Shown one piece after another: positions 31,857 through 39,778 of a DNA stretch of 64,000 nucleotides. The stretch covers positions 558,001 through 622,000 of the forward strand of contig NZ_FOZD01000001.1 in the NCBI RefSeq assembly GCF_900113185.1, read 5' to 3'. Position 1 is the stretch's first letter. Each line of letters begins with the position of its first letter. Below the pieces are notes generated by a model. The model did not search any database, was not told the DNA's origin, and saw nothing but the letters and a program-made list of their open reading frames with translations. Origin of the DNA: Agromyces sp. CF514. Its GTDB lineage: Bacteria; Actinomycetota; Actinomycetes; Actinomycetales; Microbacteriaceae. Position numbers and translations under genes: made by a program.

Positions 31857-33502
31857 CCCTCGGCACCACCATCGGGGAGCGGGCGGCATCGCCCGCTCCC
31901 CGGGGCGCCCGCCTCGCGGTCGAATCGCTCTCGAAGACGTTCGGCCGCACCCGGGTGCTGAAGGACATCTCGTTCGACGTGCGTCCGGGCGAGGTGCACG
32001 CGCTCGTCGGGCAGAACGGCTCGGGCAAGTCGACCGTCGCGAAGATCCTCTCGGGCCTCTACACGCCTGACGAGGGCGGCATCGTCTCGTTCGAGGGCAG
32101 CCCCTTCGACCTGCCCGTCACCCCGCACGACGCGCGCGCCCGCGGCATGGCGATCGTGCACCAGAGCCTCGGCCTCGTCGACTCGTTCACGGTGCTCGAG
32201 AACCTCCGCGTCGGGCGTCTCACGCCCACCGGCCCGTTCCGTCGCATCGACTGGAAGCGCGAGCGCGCGGCCTCCCAGGCGGTCTTCGACCGCATCCAGC
32301 GCTCGGTGCCGCTCGACGCGCTCGTCGGCGACCTCAGCGAGGAAGACCGCGCGATCGTCGCGATCGCCCGCGCGCTGCAGGACGCCACGCCCGGCAAGGG
32401 CCTCATCATCTTCGACGAGTCGACGCGTGCCCTCGGCCGTCGCGCCCTCGAGGGCTTCTTCACGCTGCTCGACGAGATCGTCGCGACCGGCACCGCTGTG
32501 CTGCTCATCACGCACCGCCTCGAGGAGGTCGTCGATGCGGCCGACCGCGTGACCGTGCTGCGCGACGGCGCCGTGGTCGAGTCGGGCCGCGAGGTGGCGG
32601 GCATGACCGAGGCGACCCTCACGGGCCTCATCCTCGGGCGCGAGCTCATCGACCTCGGCGACCGCGCCCCGCTGCCCGGGCTGACGGGCGACCCCGTCGC
32701 GGTCGCGGGCGTCACCGGGCTCGGCGTGCACGACGTCGCGTTCGAGGTGCGCCCGGGCGAGGTGCTGGGCCTCACCGGGCTCGCCGGCTCGGGCTACGAC
32801 GATGTGCCGTACCTGCTCGCGGGCGTCTCGAAGGCGACCTCGGGCGAGGTCGCGCTCGCGGGCTCGACCATCGGCCTCGCCGGGCTCACGCCGAGCACGG
32901 CGATCGCGGGCGGCATCTCGCTCGTGCCCGAGGGGCGCGAGCACAGCGGCATCGCCGCGGGCATGTCGGTCGCCGAGAACATCGCGTTCCCGCAGACCTC
33001 GCGCGCGAAGCGGGGCCTGCTGCCGTTCTCGTCGCGCGGTGAGCGCTCGCTCGCCGACGAGTGGATCGAACGCCTCGACGTGCGCCCGCCGCGCCCCGAC
33101 GCCATGGTCGGCACCCTGAGCGGCGGCAACCAGCAGAAGGTGTTCGTCGCCAAGTGGCTCGCGACCGACCCGAAGCTCCTGCTGCTGCACGAGCCCACGC
33201 AGGCGGTCGACATCGGCGCCCGCCACATCATCGGCGCCGCCATCCGGGATGCCGCCGAGACCGGCACCTACGTCGTCGTGGCCGGCTCCGACGAGAACGA
33301 GCTCGCCCTCGTGTGCGACCGCGTGCTCGTCTTCGCCGACGGCGTGATCCAGCGCGAGCTCACGTCGCCCATGACGCCAGACGACATCGTCGCCGCGATC
33401 TACACGAACGGCGCGCGTGCGCGACTGCGACAGCGTGGAGGGGCGGATGCCGGCGGCTCCGCCGAAGGCGCCCCGGCACCGGAGAGCCCCGCCGATGAGT
33501 GA
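31853..33502 (+). CDS. Double-domain ABC importer ATPase (RbsA-like) with degenerate motifs
   Basis: A 549-residue fusion of two nucleotide-binding domains. Domain 1 (about 20-255) has Walker A GQNGSGKST, a signature altered to LSEEDRAIVAIARAL instead of LSGGQ, and Walker B LIIFDEST. Domain 2 (about 270-510) has a degenerate Walker A, GLAGSGYDD, lacking the Lys-Ser/Thr, an intact signature LSGGNQQKVFVAKWL, and Walker B LLLLHEPT, in which His replaces the usual Asp. A weakened second site is common in RbsA proteins, but the altered first signature and His Walker B are notable. ATG 31853 overlaps the binding-protein stop. Confidence 0.9.
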   Translation: MTLGTTIGERAASPAPRGARLAVESLSKTFGRTRVLKDISFDVRPGEVHALVGQNGSGKSTVAKILSGLYTPDEGGIVSFEGSPFDLPVTPHDARARGMAIVHQSLGLVDSFTVLENLRVGRLTPTGPFRRIDWKRERAASQAVFDRIQRSVPLDALVGDLSEEDRAIVAIARALQDATPGKGLIIFDESTRALGRRALEGFFTLLDEIVATGTAVLLITHRLEEVVDAADRVTVLRDGAVVESGREVAGMTEATLTGLILGRELIDLGDRAPLPGLTGDPVAVAGVTGLGVHDVAFEVRPGEVLGLTGLAGSGYDDVPYLLAGVSKATSGEVALAGSTIGLAGLTPSTAIAGGISLVPEGREHSGIAAGMSVAENIAFPQTSRAKRGLLPFSSRGERSLADEWIERLDVRPPRPDAMVGTLSGGNQQKVFVAKWLATDPKLLLLHEPTQAVDIGARHIIGAAIRDAAETGTYVVVAGSDENELALVCDRVLVFADGVIQRELTSPMTPDDIVAAIYTNGARARLRQRGGADAGGSAEGAPAPESPADE

Positions 33503-34799
33503 GGACCGCGACCTCGACGGCTTCTTCTCGGAGGCGCGCGTGAGCGCCCGCGACGAGGCCGTGTCGCTCGACGACCGCAGTTTCCGCGACCACCTGTACC
33601 CGCTCGACGGCGACGAGCTCGCCCCGTGGCGGGGCATGTCGTACGAGGAGTTCACGGCCGCCAGGCAGGGCAACGAGTTCCTGCAGGCGCTGCTGCGCGA
33701 CTGGGACGCGCTCTACGACGAGCCGTTCGTCGGCATCACCTCCGACGGCATCGTACGGAGCGAGGTGTGGGCGGATGCCGCATCCGCGCGTTCCGCGTCC
33801 GGCGACCCCGCCGTCGTGGCCGCCGCCGAGCACGTCCTCGCGACGCTGCCCGACGACCTGCGCGAGCGCGTGCGGTACGACGTCGACGCCCCAGACTGGC
33901 GCGGCTGGAGCAACCCCGAGTTCGTCTTCCACCGCAACGGGCTGCGGCTCGAGGATCTCTCCGACCGGCAGGTCGCGGCGATCCTGGGCCTCGTCGAGGC
34001 ATCCCTCAGCTCCGAAGGATTCGCGCAGGTGCGCGAGGCGATGGCCCTCAACGGCTACCTCGGCGAACTCACCGGGCTGCCGACGATCATGAACGAGCGC
34101 AGCTACTGGTTCTCACTCTTCGGCACGCCTTCCGCCGACGAACCGTGGGGCTGGCAGCTGTTCGGCCACCACGTCGCGATCAACTTCGCGACCGTCGGCG
34201 GCCGCGACGTGATCGCGCCGGTCTTCATCGGCGCCGAGCCCGCGCTCTCCGACGGAGCCCGCCCGCCGCTGTTCGACGACCGCGAGCGTCTCGCGCTCGA
34301 ACTGGCCGGCTCGCTCACGCCCGAGCAGCGCGCCGAGGCCGTGGTGTTCGCGTCGGTGCTCGACCCGGCCATGCCCGAGGGCCGGCTGCACCCGGCCGAC
34401 GAGCGCCACGTCGCGGGCGCGTTCCGCGACAACCGCGTGGTGCCCTCCGAGGGCATCGCGGTGTCGCATTTGGATGCCGCGCAGCAGGCGCTTGTGCGCC
34501 GCATCGTGGCCGACTTCCTCGCGCTGCTGCGCGAGCCCCAGCGCGAGGCGATGCTCGCCCGCTACGACGCGCACCTCGATGAGACCTGGTTCTCCTGGTA
34601 CGGCGCGACCGACGGCAGCGAGCCCGTGTACTTCCGCATCCAGAGCCCGGTCGTGATCGCCGAGCTCGACAACCACGCGGGCGTCTGGCTGGCGAACCGC
34701 CTGCCGGCGCGCTTCCACGTGCACACCACGCTGCGCCTGCCGAACGGCAACGACTACGGGCGCGCGTGGATCGCGCAGTGGCGAAGCGGCATCAGCTGA
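33495..34799 (+). CDS. DUF3500 family protein
   Basis: A 434-residue protein whose C-terminal half matches the DUF3500 pattern: PWGWQLFGHHVAINFATVGG, APVFIGAEPA, then DETWFSWYGATDGSEPVYFRI, SPVVIAELDNHAG and FHVHTTLRLPNGNDYGRAW. Repeated His, Asp and Glu residues in GHH, ELDN and HVHT suggest a metal site. There is no signal peptide or membrane helix. ATG 33495 lies inside the ATPase gene end, so it is coupled to the importer. DUF3500 proteins have no established biochemistry that I know of. The tight link to an importer and ring-cleavage genes suggests an enzyme acting on the imported compound, perhaps a hydrolase or oxygenase. Confidence 0.82.
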   Translation: MSEDRDLDGFFSEARVSARDEAVSLDDRSFRDHLYPLDGDELAPWRGMSYEEFTAARQGNEFLQALLRDWDALYDEPFVGITSDGIVRSEVWADAASARSASGDPAVVAAAEHVLATLPDDLRERVRYDVDAPDWRGWSNPEFVFHRNGLRLEDLSDRQVAAILGLVEASLSSEGFAQVREAMALNGYLGELTGLPTIMNERSYWFSLFGTPSADEPWGWQLFGHHVAINFATVGGRDVIAPVFIGAEPALSDGARPPLFDDRERLALELAGSLTPEQRAEAVVFASVLDPAMPEGRLHPADERHVAGAFRDNRVVPSEGIAVSHLDAAQQALVRRIVADFLALLREPQREAMLARYDAHLDETWFSWYGATDGSEPVYFRIQSPVVIAELDNHAGVWLANRLPARFHVHTTLRLPNGNDYGRAWIAQWRSGIS

Positions 34800-34848
34800 G
34801 GCGCCGTCGGTCTGGTGCCGGGCTCGGTACTTCCGCTTAGCTGTACCC

Positions 34849-35364
34849 GTGATCTCTCAGAACACCGTCGCTCGTGCCGTTCGGATGCTGGGCGTGGCCG
34901 TGTCGGCTGCAGTACTGCTCGCCGGGTGCACCGAAGCAGCGGCACCCGACGTGTCCTCATCGCAGGCAGAGGTGATCGATCTCTCTCACGAGATCGACGC
35001 GGCCGACGCATTGCTCGATGCGCAGGCAGCGTCGAGCCTGGCCGCCGCGCACGCGCGACCGACGATCGTGCCCGGCGATGAGGCCGGAAGCACCGTCACC
35101 CAGGTCATTCGCGATGGCGACGAATCGGAGTGGGCGGCCGGCCGCTACCGGATCACCGCCGTGTGCGCCGGCGAAGGCACCGTCGCCGGGACGTTCGCCG
35201 TGGGATCGCATGCGGAGGTCTCCGCGCTCACGGCCTGCACGGCCTCCGGGACCGTCGATCACGTTGAGATCGAGGTGCCCGAGACGTCGACCGGGTTCAC
35301 GGCCACGCTCGTTCCCGGGGGAGGATCCCGAGCGGCGATCGGGTACTCGATCGCACGAATGTGA
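34849..35364 (+). CDS. Hypothetical lipoprotein (171 aa)
   Basis: GTG 34849 starts a product with a type II signal peptide and lipobox LLAGC near residue 26. The mature part is a helical, Asp/Ala-rich stretch (EVIDLSHEIDAADALLDAQAA) followed by a beta-rich C-terminus with two cysteines (ITAVCAGEGTVAG and LTACTASG), which could be a small beta-sandwich held by a disulphide. I recognise no family. It lies 49 bases after the DUF3500 gene on the same strand and just before the convergent gntR. Whether it belongs to the import unit is uncertain; it has no obvious ribosome site. Confidence 0.65.
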   Translation: MISQNTVARAVRMLGVAVSAAVLLAGCTEAAAPDVSSSQAEVIDLSHEIDAADALLDAQAASSLAAAHARPTIVPGDEAGSTVTQVIRDGDESEWAAGRYRITAVCAGEGTVAGTFAVGSHAEVSALTACTASGTVDHVEIEVPETSTGFTATLVPGGGSRAAIGYSIARM

Positions 35365-35394
35365 CGCCTGCCGCATTGCCGCGGGCGTGCCGCC

Positions 35395-36075
35395 CTACGC
35401 CAGCAGCGACTCGCTCGGCGTGTGGCCCGCGAGGGCGGCGTCGTAGGTCGTGACCGCGACGAGGGTGTTGACCTCGTGCTGGCGGGCGGCGGTCTCGATC
35501 TCGTCGGGGTCGGCGCCGCGCTCGATGAGCGCGACGAGCTCCTCGTGCTCGGCGACCGAGGCCTGCGCGCGGCCGGGGGCGTGCCAGTAGGCCGAGCGGC
35601 GGATGAAGTCGAGTCGCGCCCACTCGTTCGCGAGCAGCTCGTTGAGGCGGGTGTCGTCGCTCTTCGAGCAGAGGACCTCGTGGAAGCGCCGGTTGAGCCG
35701 CCCGAAGAGGTTGGTGTCGAAGCTCGCGAGCGCCTCGGCCATCTGGGCGTTGAACGCGCGAGCCTCGGCGAGGTCGGCCGGGGTCAGGTGCGGCGCCGAG
35801 ACGGCGGTCGCGAGCCCCTCGAGGCGGGCGAGCAGGCGGATGGTGCGCTCGAACGCGTGCGCGTCGAACGTGCGCACGAGGGCGCCGACGTTCGGCACGA
35901 TCTCGACCCAGCCCTCGGCTTCGAGACGGCGCAGCGACTCGCGCCACGGCACCGAGCTGATGCCGTGCTCGCGCGCGAGCTGGTCGATGACGAGCCGGTA
36001 CCCGGGCCCGTAGGTGCCATCGGTGATGCGCGCCTTGAGGACGGCGTACGCCTGCTCTGCCTTGCTCGCTGCCAT
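35395..36075 (-). CDS. GntR-family (FCD) transcriptional regulator
   Basis: A 226-residue repressor. The winged helix domain (EQAYAVLKARITDGTYGPG, LVIDQLAREHGISSVPWRESLRRLEAEGWVEI) is followed by an all-helical FCD ligand domain with FNAQMAEAL, RRFHEVLCSKSDDTRL and SVAEHEELVALIERGD-like helices, whose His and Asp residues normally bind a metal and an organic acid. ATG 36075 has AGAGGA six bases upstream; ATG 36078 is too close to it. Its start overlaps the lysR stop. A candidate operator (36113-36125) lies 38 bases upstream and has twins before the catabolic and transport genes, so autoregulation plus control of the island is likely. Confidence 0.9.
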   Translation of the reverse strand: MAASKAEQAYAVLKARITDGTYGPGYRLVIDQLAREHGISSVPWRESLRRLEAEGWVEIVPNVGALVRTFDAHAFERTIRLLARLEGLATAVSAPHLTPADLAEARAFNAQMAEALASFDTNLFGRLNRRFHEVLCSKSDDTRLNELLANEWARLDFIRRSAYWHAPGRAQASVAEHEELVALIERGADPDEIETAARQHEVNTLVAVTTYDAALAGHTPSESLLA

Positions 36076-37049
36076 CATCGGTCCTCTCGCGCGTCCTGCG
36101 ATTGTATGGGAAATCGCACACGATCTGTGCTGACGGCATCGGAATGGTCGGATGTCGAGTCGACGAGTTCGAGCAGCCGGCCCACGACCGGGTCGGCGGA
36201 GGCGCCTCGGCGCGCCAGCACGAGCGCGCGCAAGGGAGCGGTGGAGGGATGCGTCGACCGCACGGCGATGTCGAACCGCCCGAGGCTCGCCCCGTCGGCG
36301 TCGGGCAGCAGTGCGGCCCCGAGGCCCGCCTCGACGAGCGGCACCATGTTCTGGATGGTGGCCACCGTACGCACCTCGCGCGGCACGACGCCGAGCCGCA
36401 GGAACTCGGCCTCGACGAGCTCGGGCAGACTCGGCACCGCGGCCGTGCGGTGGGGGAGCAGCACGAGCCGGTCGTCGAACCAGTGCAGGGGCAGCGGGTC
36501 GGGTGCCTCCGTGCCGGGCGGCAGCGCCGCCACGAGGGGCACCGCGCCCCAGTCGCGGATCTCGAACGCGTCGCCGTGCCTGGCGACGAACCGCTTCGGG
36601 TCGGCGACGAGGACGGCTGCGACATCCGCCCGTCCGTTCGCGACGAGGTCGAGCGCGGTCCACGGCGGCGGGTCGACGAGCCGGATCTCGAGGTCGGGGG
36701 AGCCTGCCGCGACCTCGCGGAGCAGGCGCGGGATGCGATGCCAGATGAGCGCGGGCACGGCGGCGACCGTGAGCACGCCGCTGCCGCGCCCGGCCGACCG
36801 GCGCACGGTCGCGACGATCTCGTCGACCTCGCCGAGCACGCGGCCCGACGACTCGAGCAGCGACCTCCCGGCGCTCGTCGGTTCGACGCCGCGCGACGTG
36901 CGCACCAGGAGCGGCGTGCCGAGCTCGGTCTCGAGCTGGGCGATGGCGACGCTGAGCGGCGGCTGCGACATGCGCAGCGCCCTCGCGGCGGCTGTGAGCG
37001 AACCCGCCTCGACGACGGCATGGAAGTACCGCAGGTGGCGAAGCTCCAT
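36075..37049 (-). CDS. LysR-family transcriptional regulator
   Basis: A 324-residue activator. The N-terminal helix-turn-helix is MELRHLRYFHAVVEAGSLTAAARAL, then RMSQPPLSVAIAQLETELG. A type 2 periplasmic-binding-like effector domain follows, with LTVAAVPALIWHRIPRLL, GRADVAAVLVAD and LVEAGLGAALLPD. The last 25 or so residues (SDAVSTDRVRFPIQSQDARED) extend beyond the normal fold, are encoded by unusually AT-rich DNA, and run through the gntR promoter and operator C up to the gntR start codon. It is divergent from the extradiol dioxygenase gene, with a palindromic LysR box between (37078-37092). An aromatic acid or a cleavage product is the likely effector. Confidence 0.9.
   Translation of the reverse strand: MELRHLRYFHAVVEAGSLTAAARALRMSQPPLSVAIAQLETELGTPLLVRTSRGVEPTSAGRSLLESSGRVLGEVDEIVATVRRSAGRGSGVLTVAAVPALIWHRIPRLLREVAAGSPDLEIRLVDPPPWTALDLVANGRADVAAVLVADPKRFVARHGDAFEIRDWGAVPLVAALPPGTEAPDPLPLHWFDDRLVLLPHRTAAVPSLPELVEAEFLRLGVVPREVRTVATIQNMVPLVEAGLGAALLPDADGASLGRFDIAVRSTHPSTAPLRALVLARRGASADPVVGRLLELVDSTSDHSDAVSTDRVRFPIQSQDAREDR
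36113..36125. promoter_or_regulatory. Candidate GntR operator C, upstream of gntR and inside the lysR 3' end
   Basis: ATCGCACACGATC contains the symmetric halves ATCG and CGAT around CACA. With GGAAATCG before it, it matches site A (25526 onward) over an even longer stretch. It lies 38 bases before the gntR start within an AT-rich patch, where an autoregulatory operator would be expected. Confidence 0.6.
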
Positions 37050-37077
37050 GGGTTGAGCCTATCGGGAGAAGCGTTCG

Positions 37078-37092
37078 ATAGTTCTGAACTAT
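37078..37092. promoter_or_regulatory. LysR-type T-N11-A palindrome
   Basis: ATAGTTC-T-GAACTAT is a perfect 7-bp inverted repeat around a central T and contains the classical T-N11-A (T37079, A37091). It lies 28 bases from the lysR start and 84 from the dioxygenase start. A related half-site, GTAGTTCCGC, occurs at about 37110, where an activation site would be expected. Confidence 0.75.
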
Positions 37093-37176
37093 GGCAGGCA
37101 GAGCGCATCGGTAGTTCCGCAGGCGGCCGTGCGTTGCGAGCCTTGAGATGTTCGACACCCCGGAAGGACCCTCGCC

Positions 37177-38172
37177 ATGCTGCCCACCTGGAACCAGACC
37201 CCGCCGTTCGCCATCACCCGCGCGAGCCACGTCGCGCTCGCCGTGACCGACCTCGCCGCGAGCCGCGACTTCTACCGCGACACCATCGGCCTCGTCGTCA
37301 CCGAGGAGACCGACGACGTGGTCTACCTGCGCGGTCTCGAGGAGGCCTCGCATCACAGCCTGCGCCTCGAGCTCGCCGCCGAGCCGAAGGCGCTCGCGAT
37401 CGGCCTTCGCGTGCGCACCGACGACGACATCGTGGCCGCGGAGCGGCACTTCAAGGCCGCGGGCATCGAGTCCGAGCGCGTCGAGGTCGACCACCAGGGG
37501 CCGACGATCCGCTTCCGCGATCCGGTCGGCACGCACCTGGAGCTCACCTCGTCGATGGACGTCGTCGAGCGCAGGATGCAGCAGTTCGACGAGTTCGTCG
37601 CGGGAGCCCCGCAGCGCCTCGACCACTACCAGGTCGTCACATACGACGTGCAGGCCGCGACCGACTTCTGGACCGGCCTCGGCATGCGCATGAGCGAGTA
37701 CACCGCGACCGACGGCACCGACGAGCTCTGGGGCACGTGGATGGAGGTCAAGGGCAACACCCACGACCTCGTCTTCACCAACGGTCGCGGCCCTCGGCTG
37801 CACCACTTCGCCTTCACCGTGCCGGATGCGGCCGCCCTGATCCATGCGGCGGATGTCGCGGGCGCGCGTGGATTCGGGCAGGAGATCGATCGCGGCCCTG
37901 GCCGCCACGGCATCAGTAACGCCCTCTTCCTCTACCTGCGCGACCCCGACCAGCACCGCATCGAGCTGTTCACGACGCACTACCAGTTCATCGACCTCGA
38001 GGCCGAGCCGATCCGCTGGGACACCTCGAACCCGAAGCGCGCGCAGCTCTGGGGCATGCCGGCGTCGCGTCGCTGGTTCTTCGAAGCCAGCGAGTTCCCC
38101 GGTCAGCCGGTGCTCGAGCCGAGCGTGCGGGCGAACCCGGCCACGCTCGAGGACTTCCTCGGGGTGCACTGA
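37177..38172 (+). CDS. Extradiol ring-cleavage dioxygenase (homoprotocatechuate 2,3-dioxygenase-like)
   Basis: A 331-residue two-module vicinal-oxygen-chelate enzyme that would cleave a catechol ring next to the hydroxyls using Fe(II) or Mn(II) and O2. It closely follows the HPCD pattern. Metal ligands are His150 (RLDHYQ), His209 (RLHHFAF) and Glu263 (HRIELFTTHY); the acid-base His196 (GNTHDLVFTNG) and a tyrosine in LFLYLRDP are present. The ending EPIRWDTSNPKRAQLWGMPA is also typical of that subfamily. ATG 37177 follows GGAAGGACCCTCGCC. It lies divergent from lysR and ends at a very strong terminator. The natural catechol may be homoprotocatechuate or a related compound. Confidence 0.92.
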   Translation: MLPTWNQTPPFAITRASHVALAVTDLAASRDFYRDTIGLVVTEETDDVVYLRGLEEASHHSLRLELAAEPKALAIGLRVRTDDDIVAAERHFKAAGIESERVEVDHQGPTIRFRDPVGTHLELTSSMDVVERRMQQFDEFVAGAPQRLDHYQVVTYDVQAATDFWTGLGMRMSEYTATDGTDELWGTWMEVKGNTHDLVFTNGRGPRLHHFAFTVPDAAALIHAADVAGARGFGQEIDRGPGRHGISNALFLYLRDPDQHRIELFTTHYQFIDLEAEPIRWDTSNPKRAQLWGMPASRRWFFEASEFPGQPVLEPSVRANPATLEDFLGVH

Positions 38173-38213
38173 GCGGCTCCGTCGAGGGCGGGCCGCGAGC
38201 GCGCCGAGAACCG

Positions 38214-38266
38214 CGAGCGAAGGCCCCTGCATCGTGCGATCCGCACGACGCAGGGGCCTTCGCTCG
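38214..38266. terminator. Very long hairpin terminator
   Basis: CGAGCGAAGGCCCCTGC (38214-38230) pairs perfectly over 17 bases with 38250-38266. An inner helix of six pairs (TCGTGC with GCACGA) follows one mismatch. It starts 42 bases after the dioxygenase stop and closes the catabolic island. Confidence 0.92.
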
Positions 38267-38425
38267 TGTCGGCGAGGGGCGTTCCCGACCAGGCGGAGAC
38301 GAGCCTCCGGATGCTGTGCATCGACTGTGCGTCGCCCTGATCGAGCTGAGGAATGTTGGTCGCGCCGGTCTGCCCGGTTACGCTCAGGGGCAACTTGTGA
38401 TGGCGCCGACCGCGAAGGCTCGATC

Positions 38426-39778
38426 ATGACCACACGGCTCCCGGGGGGACTTCGGGTGGCGTCCGATGCGACGACCACCGACTTCGTGCTGCCCGGAAAC
38501 CGGGGTGCAGCAGCCGGGCGCGCACGCGGCGCCGGGCGGCACGCCGCCGTCAGGCGCCGAGAGGCGCGACGGCGCCTCGCCGAACTGCGCGATCACGCCA
38601 CGGCCGCCGTGATGCGTCGGGTGCTCACGACGCTCATCTCGCTGTTCCTCGGCGTCGCCGTGTTCCAGCTCTTCGCTCCGAGACTCGACCAGCCCGTCGA
38701 CGCCCTGTGGCACGACCGTCACGCCTGGGCGATCCTCATCGGGGCCTGCGCGGCGGTGGGGGTGTTCGTGGCACTGACGATCGCGTCGGCCTCCCAGTCG
38801 GGCATCGAGCTCCTGCATCGGTTCGGCGTGCACTCGACCCCTGAGAACCGCGCGCTGCTCGCCGCGGGCTCCTGGTTCGCGGCGGCCGCGCTCGGCGTGC
38901 ACTTCTCCGCCGCCGCGTTCTCGCCGGTGCCCGGGGGCCAGTGGGTGGTCGCCGTCGTGCTCGGCGGCGGTCTCGCGCTCGCCGTCTTCTGCCTGCACCG
39001 GGTCGCCGTGCACGACCACGCGTACCGCACCTTCAACCTCGCGGCGATGACGCTCGCGGCCGGCTCGATCGCGAGCATGAGCCTCACCGGCACCGGTTCC
39101 TGGTGGGCCCTGAACTTCAGCACGCTCGGCACGACCGATGACGCGGCCGCCTTCTCGTTCAACGCGGGTGCCGTGCTCTCGGGGCTCGCGATGGTGATGC
39201 TGGCCCGCACGCTGACGAACGGGCTCGCCGCACCGCGATTCGGGGCGTCCGACGTCGGCATCCGCGTGCTGCGGGTCTGCATCGTGATGCTCGGCCTCTG
39301 CCTCGCTGGTGTCGGTCTCGTGCCGATCGACACCGCGACCGACGTGCACAACGCCTTCGCGCTCGGCGCTGCCGTGTGCTTCGCGTTGCCGGCGCTGTGC
39401 CTCCGGCTGCTCGTGCGCGGTGCGCCGCGTCGGCTCGTGGTGCTCTCGATCGCATTCGTGGCCGTCGAGGTCGTCGCGATGGTGCTCTACGACGGCTTGC
39501 ACCTCTTCAGCCTCACGGTGTTCGAGATCGTCGCGTTCTCGCTCATCTTCATCTGGCTCATCGCGATCACGGTCATGTCGCGCGAGCCGGGTTCGATCAG
39601 GGCCGGCGCGACGGATGCCGCGGGCGCGACCCTCGCGGCACTGCACGCCGCACAGCACCGCGTCTCCCGCGGGGCGAAGGTGCTGCGCGTGGAGCTTCCG
39701 GCGATACTTGCCGGGGAGCGGCCGCCGGAAGCCACCGGACTGGAACGCAGGCCCATTGCGAGGAGGACCCCGATATGA
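38426..39778 (+). CDS. Multi-pass membrane protein, DUF998-like
   Basis: A 450-residue protein with a basic cytoplasmic N-terminus of about 70 residues (rich in Arg: RHAAVRRREARRRLAELRD) and about nine hydrophobic helices. Segments such as NLAAMTLAAGSIASMSL, STLGTTDDAAAFSFNAGAVL and GLVPIDTATDVHNAFALGAA resemble the DUF998 family of small membrane proteins, here with an extra two-helix N-terminal part. ATG 38426 follows GAAGG. The C-terminal 60 residues are cytoplasmic and basic. The stop overlaps the start of the acetyltransferase gene. The function is unknown; the conserved Asp/His in TDVHNAF faces the membrane exterior and may be functional. Confidence 0.72.
   Translation: MTTRLPGGLRVASDATTTDFVLPGNRGAAAGRARGAGRHAAVRRREARRRLAELRDHATAAVMRRVLTTLISLFLGVAVFQLFAPRLDQPVDALWHDRHAWAILIGACAAVGVFVALTIASASQSGIELLHRFGVHSTPENRALLAAGSWFAAAALGVHFSAAAFSPVPGGQWVVAVVLGGGLALAVFCLHRVAVHDHAYRTFNLAAMTLAAGSIASMSLTGTGSWWALNFSTLGTTDDAAAFSFNAGAVLSGLAMVMLARTLTNGLAAPRFGASDVGIRVLRVCIVMLGLCLAGVGLVPIDTATDVHNAFALGAAVCFALPALCLRLLVRGAPRRLVVLSIAFVAVEVVAMVLYDGLHLFSLTVFEIVAFSLIFIWLIAITVMSREPGSIRAGATDAAGATLAALHAAQHRVSRGAKVLRVELPAILAGERPPEATGLERRPIARRTPI

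Noticed and set aside
36102-37919. 605-residue forward frame across lysR and the dioxygenase gene
   Set aside because: It covers the lysR antisense strand and an off-frame of the dioxygenase gene, and shows no recognisable domain.
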